Shown piece by piece: positions 35,832 to 44,297 of a stretch of 64,000 nucleotides of DNA. The translations under genes and the position numbers were made by a program. Source of the DNA: Gemmatimonadota bacterium (GTDB lineage Bacteria > Gemmatimonadota > Gemmatimonadetes > Longimicrobiales > Gaopeijiaceae); contig JAJDXS010000075.1 in NCBI GenBank assembly GCA_022823145.1, positions 1-64,000 on the forward strand, in the 5' to 3' direction. Within the stretch, counting starts at the first letter, position 1, and each line of letters begins with the position of its first letter. The notes beneath the pieces are model-generated. The model worked only from the letters and a program-made list of their open reading frames with translations, was not told the origin of the DNA and did no database searches.

Positions 35832-38363
35832 CTATCCCTTCATCCGGCTCCCGGACGGGTCGAACAACCCTCCGCCGACCGCGGCGACGGTCACCGGGAA
35901 GCGCTCGTTCATGTACATCACCTGGAACGGCTCGCCGACCCGTGCGCGCTCCGCGGGCAGCCAGGCCATCAGCAGGTACTTCCCCACGGAAGGACCCATG
36001 CCGGCGGAGGTCACGCGGGACTCCCGTCCGAGCGAGTCGACGATGCGGACCCCGTCGGGAGAGAGGATCGGCTCGTTGCCGCCCGTGGGGAAGCGCGCGA
36101 CGCCGGACTCGCTCGTGTGGTGGTCCATCGTGATTGTGCATATGTGCGCGATTGGCCCCCGCTCGCGGGCCTCCAGGCAGGCGGCCTTGCCGATGAAGTC
36201 CGCCTGCTTGACGTGGCGCCGGGCCAGGCCGGCCTCGACGGGCGAGTACTCCGAGGTGAGTTCGGCGCCCATGAGCAGGTAGCCCTTTTCCATGCGCCCG
36301 GTGGTGCCGTAGACGCCGATGCCGACCGGCCGCGCGTCGAACTCGCGGCCCGCTCGCCGGATCGCGTCCCAGAGCGCCAGGCCGTGCTCGGTGCGGGTGT
36401 AGATCTCCCAGCCGCTCTCGCCCACGTAGGAGATGCGCAACATGGTGACGGGAATCCCGTCGATCAGGGCGCGATGGACCGTGCCGAAGGGGAACTCGTC
36501 GTGGCTCAGGCCAATGTCCGCCACCCTGGAGAGCAGGGAGCGGGCGTCCGGCCCCCACACCCCGAGGGTAGTAATCGCCGACGTGCGGTCCTCGAACTGC
36601 ACCGAGCCGTCCGCGGGAAGGTGCTTCCGGAACCAGAAGGCGTCGCGCGCGCCGTCAAACACCCCGGTGACGATGCGGAACCGGTCGTGGGCGAGCCGCT
36701 GGATTGTCAGATCGGCGCGGAAGCCTCCGTCCGGTGTGAGCAGCGGCGTGTAGACGGAGCTTCCGATTGGACGGTCGCACGCGTTGACCGTCAGCCGCTC
36801 CAGGTACGGGAGCGCGCCGGGCCCCGACACGTCGAAGATCTGGAACGCGCCCAGATCGACCACGCCGACCTTGTCGCGCAGGTGCAGGTGTTCCGCGTTG
36901 ATGATCGGCGACCACCAGCGGCGGTCCCATTCGTGCGGGCGGTCCGGGACGCTGTAGCGCTCGACCAGGTCCTCGTTCGACGCGTACCACTGCGGGCGCT
37001 CCCATCCCCGCGCCTCGTAGTACTCGGCACCAAGCGCCTCGGTGCGGGGGTGGAAGGGCGAGCGGTTGACGCCCCGCGCGGATTCCCACTGCTCACGGGG
37101 ATGCACGATCCCGTAGGTCTTCGGGAAGTGCTCGCGGCAGCGCGTGCGGACGTGGTGCGCGGTGCGCTCGTGGGGCTGCAAGCGGGTGACATCCGACTCG
37201 TGCGGGTCGAGGAGGCGCGGGTACCCGTGCGTCATCCATTCGGCGACGAGCTGCGCCGATCCCGGACCCTCGCGCACCCACACCGCGGCCGCCGACCAGA
37301 GGTTGGCCACCTCGGCGGTCTCGCCCAGCAGCTGCTGCGTGTCGGGCGTGAGAGAGAGCAGGCCGTTGATGGCGTACTGCATCCCGGTGCCGGCCAGCAG
37401 GTCGCCCATGATCTCGCGGGCGTGATCGAGCTGCAGCGCGAAGTCGTCCGGCGTGAAGGGGAGTTCGGTGGGCGAGCGCTCCGCCTCCGCGACAGAGGGA
37501 ATCTCCTCCGGCCGGACCAGGATGGGGCGATGTGCGTAGGAACCCACCTCCATGAGGCCGTCGCTCTGCCTTTCATACATGAACGAATCCATGTCGCGCA
37601 CGATCGGGTAGCCGATCTCGTTGCCCGTCTCCAGCAACAGTTCGACGGGGCCGAAGTCGGCCATCTGGTGCACGGCCGGGGTGAGCGGGATCGTGGCGCC
37701 GGCCATCGCGGCGATGCGCGGACTCCAGACGCCGCAGGCGATGACCGCTTGGTCGACTTCGATGGTGCCTCGGGTCGTGGCCACCGCCCGGATGCGGGGG
37801 CGGCCGAAGGGCACTGGGTCCACTTCGATGCCGGTGACCTCGGTCTCGTCGAGCACGGTGAGGACGCCCCTGGCCTGCGCCCGTTCGCGCATGATCGTGC
37901 CCGCCCTGACCGAGTCGACGACCGACACGCCGGGGGTGTAGAAGCCGCCGAGGATCACGTCCGGGTTGACGAACGGCACTCTGGCGACGACTTCCGCGGG
38001 CGTCAGCAGCTCGCTCTCGACGCCCCACACGCGGGCCGAGGTCATTCGACGCCGGAGTTCCTCCATGCGCGCTTCGGTGCGGGCGACCTCGATACCGCCG
38101 CACGTCGTGTTCACGCCGAGGGCCTCGTACTGGCGCTGGCTCTCGAGCGTGATCAGGGCGATCTCGCGCCCGTGATCGGTGGGGAAGATGAAGTTGGACG
38201 CGTGGCCGGTGGATCCGCCGGGGTTGGGGAGCGGGCCCTTGTCGATCAGCACCAGGTCGTCCCAGCCGAGCCTGGCGAGGTGCTCGACCAGGCAGTTGCC
38301 GACGATGCCGGCTCCGATGACGGCGACGTTGGCTTTGGCGGGTGGGACTCGGCGCTTGGTCAT
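35832..38363 (-). CDS. FAD-dependent dehydrogenase-GcvT fusion, dimethylglycine/sarcosine dehydrogenase family
   Basis: An 843-aa two-part enzyme. The N-terminal half is a DAO-type FAD oxidoreductase (VAVIGAGIVGNCLVEHLARLGW dinucleotide fold, then GSTGHASNF where the flavin-linking His of DMGDH relatives lies). The C-terminal half has FAO_M and GcvT domains (VGVVDLGAFQIFDVSGPGAL, VGESGWEIYTRTEHGLALWD, GRMEKGYLLMGAEL). Such enzymes remove an N-methyl group from dimethylglycine, sarcosine or related amines and pass it to tetrahydrofolate. ATG 38363 has GAGGAG upstream. Its TAG abuts the TAG of the convergent GcvT-like gene with no base between. Exact substrate unknown. Confidence 0.88.
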   Translation of the reverse strand: MTKRRVPPAKANVAVIGAGIVGNCLVEHLARLGWDDLVLIDKGPLPNPGGSTGHASNFIFPTDHGREIALITLESQRQYEALGVNTTCGGIEVARTEARMEELRRRMTSARVWGVESELLTPAEVVARVPFVNPDVILGGFYTPGVSVVDSVRAGTIMRERAQARGVLTVLDETEVTGIEVDPVPFGRPRIRAVATTRGTIEVDQAVIACGVWSPRIAAMAGATIPLTPAVHQMADFGPVELLLETGNEIGYPIVRDMDSFMYERQSDGLMEVGSYAHRPILVRPEEIPSVAEAERSPTELPFTPDDFALQLDHAREIMGDLLAGTGMQYAINGLLSLTPDTQQLLGETAEVANLWSAAAVWVREGPGSAQLVAEWMTHGYPRLLDPHESDVTRLQPHERTAHHVRTRCREHFPKTYGIVHPREQWESARGVNRSPFHPRTEALGAEYYEARGWERPQWYASNEDLVERYSVPDRPHEWDRRWWSPIINAEHLHLRDKVGVVDLGAFQIFDVSGPGALPYLERLTVNACDRPIGSSVYTPLLTPDGGFRADLTIQRLAHDRFRIVTGVFDGARDAFWFRKHLPADGSVQFEDRTSAITTLGVWGPDARSLLSRVADIGLSHDEFPFGTVHRALIDGIPVTMLRISYVGESGWEIYTRTEHGLALWDAIRRAGREFDARPVGIGVYGTTGRMEKGYLLMGAELTSEYSPVEAGLARRHVKQADFIGKAACLEARERGPIAHICTITMDHHTSESGVARFPTGGNEPILSPDGVRIVDSLGRESRVTSAGMGPSVGKYLLMAWLPAERARVGEPFQVMYMNERFPVTVAAVGGGLFDPSGSRMKG

Positions 38364-38408
38364 GGGTGGTTTCTCCTCACCCCAATATGCCACGAAAGAT
38401 TCCGCGCC

Positions 38409-38431
38409 CCGAATCCGTATTCCGGATTTGG
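38409..38431. promoter_or_regulatory. Imperfect palindrome between divergent genes
   Basis: CCGAATCCG (38409-38417), a 5-base spacer, then CGGATTTGG (38423-38431), with eight of nine arm positions paired, in the 95-bp region between the DMGDH-like gene and the small membrane protein. A candidate operator with weak support. Confidence 0.3.
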
Positions 38432-38458
38432 ACCTTGTTGAAAACTCTGAGGACCCTG

Positions 38459-38731
38459 ATGACCGACTCCAGCGACTCCCGGAAAGGCAAGCGACAAGCC
38501 CGCGACCCCTTCAGCCAGTACCTGAGGTCAATGTCAGGCCGCAGGGGCTCGAGCTTTCTCTCGCTTCTGGCCCTGCTGTTCATCGGGCTGAAGCTCACCG
38601 GTCACATCGACTGGTCGTGGGTCTGGGTGCTCTCGCCACTGTGGTTCAGGTTCCTGTTCGTGCTGCTGATGATCGCGGCGGCGATCCATTTCAGGAAGAA
38701 GACGGGCTGGAAGCCCTCCGGGGAGACCTGA
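38459..38731 (+). CDS. Small two-segment membrane protein
   Basis: A 90-aa inner-membrane protein. ATG 38459 follows AGGACCCTG; the open frame extends upstream to 38342 without similarity. A basic Ser-rich N-terminus precedes SFLSLLALLFIGLKLTGHID and the motif WSWVWVLSPLWF, then a second segment FRFLFVLLMIAAAIHF with a basic end. The LLFIGLKLTGHIDWSWVWVLSPLWF pattern recurs in a widespread family of very small bacterial membrane proteins sometimes labelled transmembrane Fragile-X-F-like. Function unknown. Confidence 0.7.
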   Translation: MTDSSDSRKGKRQARDPFSQYLRSMSGRRGSSFLSLLALLFIGLKLTGHIDWSWVWVLSPLWFRFLFVLLMIAAAIHFRKKTGWKPSGET

Positions 38732-38805
38732 AAGGTTCCCTGATCTTCCACCGTGAAGTGGAACATCGTCCCCGCGCTGGGATGCTCGGAGGAGCAAGTC
38801 CCTCC

Positions 38806-40155
38806 TTACACTCCCAACGTGCCCACCGGGATCACTCCCACCCCGTCCGACCTCGTGTAGCCGTAGCCGCTCCCCACGATCACGCCGAGTGCCGCGGGCT
38901 TCCCGCAACGATCCGTATCCACCCGGTCGGCGAACTTCAGAAGCGACCTGGCACCCTCGTCGACCCGTGCCGCGCCCAGCTTGATCTCGAAAGCCGCCCA
39001 TCGCCCCGGCCCGGCGTCGACGACGGCGTCCACCTCCAGCCCCGTGTTGTCGCGGTAGTGGTACAAGCTCGCCGTGTTGGCCTGGGCGTAGATTCGCAGA
39101 TCCCGGATGACCATCGACTCGAACAGGAAACCGAACCACTCGAAGTCGTGGAGCAGATGATCGGGGCTCGCGCTCAGGGCGGCCACGGCCAGCGACGGGT
39201 CCACGAAATGGCGCCTGGACGCGGACCGAAGTCGCGACCGGGACCGAAGATGGGGTGACCAGGGCGGCTGATCTTCCACGAGCATCAGCCGTTCGAGTGC
39301 GGTCATGTAGGAGTTGGCCGTGTAGTTGGTGAGGTGTTGGTCCGATCCGCCGGCGTCCCGGGCCAGCGTGGCCATGCTGGCGCACGTGGCGACGTTGCGC
39401 CCCAGCGACTGCAGGAATCGTCCGACCTTCGCCGGATCCCGGTCCGAACCGTCCACCCGTCGGATGTCCGTTCGGCACACCTCGCCGAGGTAGTCCCGGT
39501 TCTCCGCCATGGCGTCATCCACGGACAGCGGCGGATCGTCAAGCGAAGAGCCGAGATGGCCGGGCCAGCCGCCCGCGCACAAGAGCTCCGCGAGCTCGCG
39601 TGTGGTCGGCTTCGCCACGGAGCCGCGAACCGGAGCACCTGTCAGCAGCCGGGCGAGTGATACTTCGCCCGTCGACCGCTTCAGCTCCAGGAGCGACATC
39701 GGCCGCAACCGCAGTCGACCGATTCGTCCCGCTCCCGTGTGCCGCGTGATGTCGTCGGGCGGAACAGCCGAACCGGTCAGGATGAAATGTCCCCGGCCTG
39801 GGCGGTCATCGACCGCATGGCGAACATGGTTCCAGATGTCGGGCACCAACTGCCACTCGTCGATGAGCTGCGGCGCCTCCCCCTGGAGAAGGAGTCCCGG
39901 ATCGGCCTCGGCAGCCCTGCGGGCGGAGCGGTCCGCGTCGAGCCGAACACCGCTTGCCGCGAGTTGCCTGGCCGTAGCCGTCTTGCCGCATGCCCGCGGC
40001 CCCTCGATCAGCACAGCTCCGGATCGGACCAGGCGCTGCTTCAGTTCCGCATCCGCCACCCGGGGCCAGTACTCCCGGCGCATCGGCGTGAGCGGCCACC
40101 GCGGCGCGGGTTCGCGCACGAAGTGGCGGGAGGGGATGTCGGGGTGGTAGGTCAT
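38806..40155 (-). CDS. AAA ATPase with DUF4143 domain (copy 1, intact)
   Basis: A 449-aa ATPase. It has Walker A IEGPRACGKTATARQ (GxRxxGKT variant of the AAA_14 group), an altered Walker B LIDEWQLVPDIWNHVR, a sensor-like FILTGSAVP, then the DUF4143 C-terminal region with LRIYAQANTASLYHYRDNTGLEVDAVV (PD-(D/E)XK-like ELDxVV motif) and FEIKLGAARVDEG. ATG 40155 has GGAGG nine bases upstream. Such proteins are common in accessory regions, often duplicated, and role unknown. A good promoter lies upstream. Divergent from a truncated relative. Confidence 0.85.
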   Translation of the reverse strand: MTYHPDIPSRHFVREPAPRWPLTPMRREYWPRVADAELKQRLVRSGAVLIEGPRACGKTATARQLAASGVRLDADRSARRAAEADPGLLLQGEAPQLIDEWQLVPDIWNHVRHAVDDRPGRGHFILTGSAVPPDDITRHTGAGRIGRLRLRPMSLLELKRSTGEVSLARLLTGAPVRGSVAKPTTRELAELLCAGGWPGHLGSSLDDPPLSVDDAMAENRDYLGEVCRTDIRRVDGSDRDPAKVGRFLQSLGRNVATCASMATLARDAGGSDQHLTNYTANSYMTALERLMLVEDQPPWSPHLRSRSRLRSASRRHFVDPSLAVAALSASPDHLLHDFEWFGFLFESMVIRDLRIYAQANTASLYHYRDNTGLEVDAVVDAGPGRWAAFEIKLGAARVDEGARSLLKFADRVDTDRCGKPAALGVIVGSGYGYTRSDGVGVIPVGTLGV

Positions 40156-40228
40156 TTGGTCGGGCCTCCGGGCTCTCGGGTGTGCCTGGAACCAGGGAGA
40201 CTAACTCCGTGTTGACACGATTGCAACG

Positions 40229-40258
40229 TTTATAATGATAGTATTGCAATAATGTCAG
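40229..40258 (-). promoter_or_regulatory. Sigma70-like promoter for the DUF4143 ATPase
   Basis: On the minus strand CTGACA (40258-40253) and TATAAA (40234-40229) are separated by 18 bases, matching five of six positions in each hexamer. The block is AT-rich and contains the direct repeat ATTGCAA at 40220 and 40243, which could be regulator half-sites. The start codon is about 74 bases downstream. Confidence 0.6.
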
Positions 40259-40284
40259 TGACATAATCGCAAGCTCTTGGCCTG

Positions 40285-41226
40285 GTGGTCCTGGACGAGA
40301 TCCATCGGCTGCCGGACGTCTTCCAACTGCTGCGTGTCCTCGCCGACCGCCCGGGGCCTCCTGCCCGCTTCCTCGTTCTCGGGAGCGCCTCGACGGAACT
40401 GCTCAGGCAGACCTCGGAGTCGCTCGCCGGGCGCGTGGCCTTTCACGTGCTCGATGGTTTCGACCTGACGGAAGTCAGTGACTCCGAGCGGCTATGGCTG
40501 CGGGGGAGCTTCCCGCGGTCGTACCTCGCGAGCTCGGATGCCGCCAGCCGCCGATGGCGCGACGGCTTCATTCAGACACTTCTGGCCCGGGATCTGCCGG
40601 ACCTCGGCAGCACCATCCCGTCGACTACGTTGCGCCGGTTCTGGACGATGCTCGCCCACTGGCACGGTCAACTGTGGAACGGCGCCGAGTTCGGACGGGC
40701 ATTCGGCGTCTCCCACACCACCGTCCGGCGCTATCTGGACCTCCTGACCTCGGTCTTCGTGGTTCGTCAGCTCCAGCCCTGGTTCGAGAACATCAGCAAG
40801 CGGCAGGTCCGCTCTCCCAAGGTCTACATCGCGGACTCGGGCGTCCTCCACGCGCTGCTCGGGCTCACCGACCGAACGGATGTAATGTCGCATCCCAAGG
40901 TTGGGGCCTCGTGGGAGGGGTTCGTGATTCAGCAGATCGTCCAGTTGATGCACGCGCCGTCGGAGCAGTGCTTCCACTGGTCGACCCACACAGGCGCCGA
41001 GCTCGATCTGCTGGTGCTCGACGGATCGAGGCGCTACGGATTCGAGGTCAAGCGGTCAGAGGCGCCGCGGCTGACCAGATCGATGCGGTCGGCGGTGGAG
41101 ACGCTGGGACTGGACCGGCTTGATGTGGTGCACGCGGGAACGGAGCGGTATCGGCTGGCGGAGCGGGTGCGTGCGTTGCCGGCAGGGGAGTTGGTACGGA
41201 TGCTACCGCCGCTGACTGGACGGTAG
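40285..41226 (+). pseudogene. DUF4143 AAA ATPase, 5'-truncated (copy 2)
   Basis: Remnant of an AAA_14/DUF4143 ATPase. The readable frame begins at the Walker B VVLDEIHRLPDVFQLLRVL, and an in-frame stop lies at 40264-40266, so the P-loop half (about 70-80 residues) is missing; the intact relative at 45686 has the same LVVLDEIHR at residues 71-79. The remainder is well kept: LVLGSAS sensor, helical DUF4143 region with HTTVRRYLDLLTSVFVVR, and the endonuclease-like end GAELDLLVLDGSRRYGFEVKRS. Without Walker A it cannot bind ATP normally. The break lies next to AT-rich DNA upstream. Confidence 0.72.
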
Positions 41227-41249
41227 GACAACCCGGGACTCAGATAACC

Positions 41250-42983
41250 TCACCCCTCCACCGTGAAGTGGAACATCATACCCGCGCTGAGGTGCTCGGC
41301 GATGTGGCAGTGCAGCATCCAGTCGCCCGGGTTCGACATCTCGACGAGGATGTCCATGGTCGACCCGACGGGCAGGATCGCCGTGTCCTTCCAGACCAGG
41401 TTGTCGTTGGGCACGTCGTCGCGCGCGAGCACCACGAACCGTTGGCCGTGCACGTGGATGGGGTGGTTCATGGGGTGGAAGGAGTCGGGCGAGTTGAAGA
41501 CGCGGATCTTCACGAGGTCGCCCCGCTGGAAGGTCCAGTGGATGTCCTGGTTTTCGCGGCCGTCGGCCAGGTCTCGCAGGATCCATGTGACCTGGTTCCC
41601 CGAGGAGAGCCAGTTCATCATGGGCATCGCGTCGTTCCACTCCATGGGAGGGATGTAGAGGGTGTCCATCTCCATCGAGCGGATGATCGGGAGCGGGAGC
41701 CCCTGGACCCGCACGGTGGCATCGAGGGTGTAGTCGGGCGCACGGCCAAGATGGCCGCGCATGGCCTCGGCCTCGGCCGCCACCTCCTCGATACCGCGCA
41801 GCGTCTCGTAGGCTTCCGTGACCTCGTCGGCGACGCGCGACCCGGCGACCGTCACCAGCGCCAGGGTGTCCACGTGCGGGTAGAACTCGCCCCGGAAGTG
41901 GTTGATGGCCTGGATCGTGTTCGCGATCGCCACCTCACCCTCCTCCGGGAAGACCACGTCGACCACGTACCGCTCGGCCGGCGCGATCACCACGCTCGAC
42001 ACCCACGTCTCGCGCTCGAAGCGGCTCACGTCCGACGCGACCAGCTTCACGCGCGCCGACCCGAAGGTGACGTTGAAGGTGCGGGTGTTGGCGACGTTGG
42101 TCATGAAGAAGCGAACGACCTCGCCCGGTCGGACCTGCAGCCCGTGTCCCGTCACGCCATTGACAAGCATCACGTTGCCGAAGCGCCCCATGAGCGCGTG
42201 GGTCGGCGCTTCCCTGCCCCACGGGATGAAGCCCTGGTCGTCCATCAGGATGTCGTCCAGAACGAGCATCTCCTCGCGGTGGGCGGGGCCGTAGTAGTCC
42301 GGGTCGGGTGACGAGACGAGCAGGTTGCCGTAGAGGCCGAGGTCCTGCTGGACGTCCTCGCGCATGTGGGGATGGTACCAGAACATCCCGGCGTCGGGGA
42401 CGTGCAGTTCGTAGACGAACGACTCGCCGACTTGAATAGGGTCCTGGGTGAGCGTCTCGACGCCGTCGAAGCGGTTCTCGAGGCGGAGGCCGTGCCAGTG
42501 CACGGTGGTGGGGCTCTCGATCCGGTTGGTGACGCGCACCACGACGGTCGAGCCCTGCGGCGCCTGGATCAGTGGGCCGGGGTGTTGGCCGTTGTAGCCG
42601 TACATGGCAGCGGTGTGGCCGTGCAGCGTGCGCCGCACGATGGTGACGTCGACGTTGAAGGTGTCGCCCGCCGCGAGGTGGACGACCTCGCTGGGGCGCG
42701 CCTCGGGCAGGGTCATGACGTCGATTCCCGCCGCCGCGAGGAAGGGCTCGACAGGCGGCAGCGCCATCTCCAGCCCCGGGATCATCGGCATGTTCGGGTC
42801 CATGGGGGGCATGCGCCAGCCGCCGCCCATGTCGTGCATCATGTGCGCGGCGTGGTCCATCTCCTGGGCGGCCGCGGGCTGGGCGGGGGACAAGTGCGCT
42901 ACTGCGACCAGAAGGAGCGCTGAGCAAGCTTGGGCGTTCCGGGCCGTTTCTGGTCCGAGGCGAAGGCAGGGCCGAGCGGTCAT
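41250..42983 (-). CDS. Secreted multicopper oxidase
   Basis: A 577-aa periplasmic oxidase with three cupredoxin domains. All four copper motifs are intact: TTVHWHGLRLE, GMFWYHPHMRED, HPMNHPIHVHGQRF and MLHCHIAEHLSAGMMFHF (His558-Cys559-His560, His564, axial Met569). The N-terminus after the signal peptide is Met/His-rich (HAAHMMHDMGGG, MPPMDPNMPMIPG), suggesting extra copper binding or cuprous oxidase activity, as in CueO-type proteins. ATG 42983 overlaps the vapC stop as ATGA. It is the last gene of a cassette with the LVIVD propeller and a small exported protein. Confidence 0.93.
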   Translation of the reverse strand: MTARPCLRLGPETARNAQACSALLLVAVAHLSPAQPAAAQEMDHAAHMMHDMGGGWRMPPMDPNMPMIPGLEMALPPVEPFLAAAGIDVMTLPEARPSEVVHLAAGDTFNVDVTIVRRTLHGHTAAMYGYNGQHPGPLIQAPQGSTVVVRVTNRIESPTTVHWHGLRLENRFDGVETLTQDPIQVGESFVYELHVPDAGMFWYHPHMREDVQQDLGLYGNLLVSSPDPDYYGPAHREEMLVLDDILMDDQGFIPWGREAPTHALMGRFGNVMLVNGVTGHGLQVRPGEVVRFFMTNVANTRTFNVTFGSARVKLVASDVSRFERETWVSSVVIAPAERYVVDVVFPEEGEVAIANTIQAINHFRGEFYPHVDTLALVTVAGSRVADEVTEAYETLRGIEEVAAEAEAMRGHLGRAPDYTLDATVRVQGLPLPIIRSMEMDTLYIPPMEWNDAMPMMNWLSSGNQVTWILRDLADGRENQDIHWTFQRGDLVKIRVFNSPDSFHPMNHPIHVHGQRFVVLARDDVPNDNLVWKDTAILPVGSTMDILVEMSNPGDWMLHCHIAEHLSAGMMFHFTVEG

Positions 42984-43366
42984 GCCGCCTCGATATCGGT
43001 TTGGGGGAAATCCCTGCCCTTGAACAACAGCGGCTCGCCGGTCGTCCTGGCGAGCGCGTAGGCGAAGCAGTCGCCGAAGTTGAGCGCGGCCGGGTGGTTT
43101 CCCTTGCCATAGCGGCGCCATGCACGGCGCGCTGCTTCCAGGTGTTCCACCGTGACCGGCACCAACTCGATCCCTGCACGCTCCAGGAGGGTGTCCAGGT
43201 CGAAACCCGCCGCTTCGCCGCCTCGATGTTCCACCACCATGGAAGCCTCCAGGACGTTGGCGACCGACATGCGGCAGGGATGGGCACCCATGATGGTAGC
43301 GGCATGACGCCTCGCATCCGGCTCGTCAAACAGGATCGCGAGCACGGCCGAAGTATCGACGATCAC
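42980..43366 (-). CDS. vapC: VapC-type PIN-domain toxin
   Basis: A 128-aa PIN RNase of the Rv0624/VapC30-like group: [21 protein letters not shown] (first Asp), [14 protein letters not shown] (Glu), [26 protein letters not shown] (Asp, Asp). GTG 43366 overlaps the antitoxin stop as GTGA. Its own stop overlaps the multicopper oxidase start, which is unusual for an unrelated gene. Appears intact. Confidence 0.92.
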   Translation of the reverse strand: MIVDTSAVLAILFDEPDARRHAATIMGAHPCRMSVANVLEASMVVEHRGGEAAGFDLDTLLERAGIELVPVTVEHLEAARRAWRRYGKGNHPAALNFGDCFAYALARTTGEPLLFKGRDFPQTDIEAA

Positions 43367-43620
43367 CCGGGGAGGCCCCGATCATCATGGAGCAGATCAC
43401 CATGCTCAATGGCCGAAGGCCCAGGTTCGAGCGACCTGGAACAGCGTCGGCCGATGGCCAGCAGATCGTCGATACCGGCATCCAGGTCGCGGCGTCGCTT
43501 CTCACGCGCAAGGCGTTCACGAAGCGCTACAGTGATGGCCCCGGTCATGGTCTCGCCCGTTAGCCGGGCCAGGTCGCGCGCGAGCAAACAGGTCTCGTCA
43601 TTCTTGATGTTGAGCCCCAT
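43363..43620 (-). CDS. vapB: VapB-type antitoxin, Rv0623/PSK group
   Basis: An 85-aa antitoxin. [44 protein letters not shown] is the standard PSK/VapB ribbon-helix-helix start. ATG 43620 is five bases after GGAGG. Upstream lies a 12-bp palindrome expected to be the operator. Confidence 0.92.
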   Translation of the reverse strand: MGLNIKNDETCLLARDLARLTGETMTGAITVALRERLAREKRRRDLDAGIDDLLAIGRRCSRSLEPGPSAIEHGDLLHDDRGLPG

Positions 43621-43632
43621 GGTGGCCTCCAA

Positions 43633-43659
43633 GGTAGAAACGGACGCTCCGATTCTACC
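43633..43659. promoter_or_regulatory. VapB operator palindrome
   Basis: GGTAGAAACGGA (43633-43644) and TCCGATTCTACC (43648-43659) pair with one mismatch around a 3-base centre, 13 bases before the antitoxin ATG. Fits autoregulation. Confidence 0.7.
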
Positions 43660-43687
43660 CTAAATGGGATTGCTCCGTCGCACAACC

Positions 43688-44278
43688 CTACTCATACCCG
43701 TAGGCGGCGCAGTTCTTCTCTTCGAAGGGGCCGTGGCCGGCCATGGTGTGCATCATGCCGCTGCGGGACATGCCGCGGATCACGATCGGGCCCGTCCACA
43801 TCGTCGCATCCGGGTCGAAGGCCGGTTCCAGCGTGACGACGACGAGGAACTTGTTCCAGGCGACCTGGCCGCTGAAGCCTGCCGGGTTGGTCAGCTCGCC
43901 GGCCAGCGCGATCCGGTCCAGTTCGGGGGTGGTGGTCCACACCACGTAGGTAGCGTCGCGGGCAGGGGCCATCCGCTCGAAGCGGACGGTGAAGTCGTAC
44001 TCGTAGCTGCCGTCCTCGCCGAGAGCGACGCCGTACGGCGACCGGGCGAAGGCGACCTCGCCGACGCCCGAGGCGTTGCCGGTGCCGGGAACGCGCCTGG
44101 TGGAGACCATGGGGAACTGGTAGTACTCGGGGCCGCACGCGCCCGCGTCCCCGGCCACCTCGGCCGGCGAGTCGGCGACCCGCCAGCCACCCTCGGCGTT
44201 CCGGACGGGCGCCGCAACGACGAGCACCGCCGTCAGCGCCAGGAAACCACCCGGTGCCCCGGATCCGGTCATCCTCAT
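43688..44278 (-). CDS. Exported protein of unknown function in the oxidase cassette
   Basis: A 196-aa protein. ATG 44278 is nine bases after GGAGG; a GTG at 44287 is possible. It has a signal peptide (GFLALTAVLVVAAPVRNAEGG). The mature part is beta-rich (YEYDFTVRFERM, WNKFLVVVTLEP, TGPIVIRGMS) and ends with GMMHTMAGHGPFEEKNCAAYGY, a His/Met/Cys-containing tail that might bind copper. It lies 19 bases after the LVIVD propeller gene and before vapBC and the oxidase. No family recognised. Confidence 0.68.
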   Translation of the reverse strand: MRMTGSGAPGGFLALTAVLVVAAPVRNAEGGWRVADSPAEVAGDAGACGPEYYQFPMVSTRRVPGTGNASGVGEVAFARSPYGVALGEDGSYEYDFTVRFERMAPARDATYVVWTTTPELDRIALAGELTNPAGFSGQVAWNKFLVVVTLEPAFDPDATMWTGPIVIRGMSRSGMMHTMAGHGPFEEKNCAAYGYE

Positions 44279-44297
44279 CCTGCTCACCCTCCGCTGG

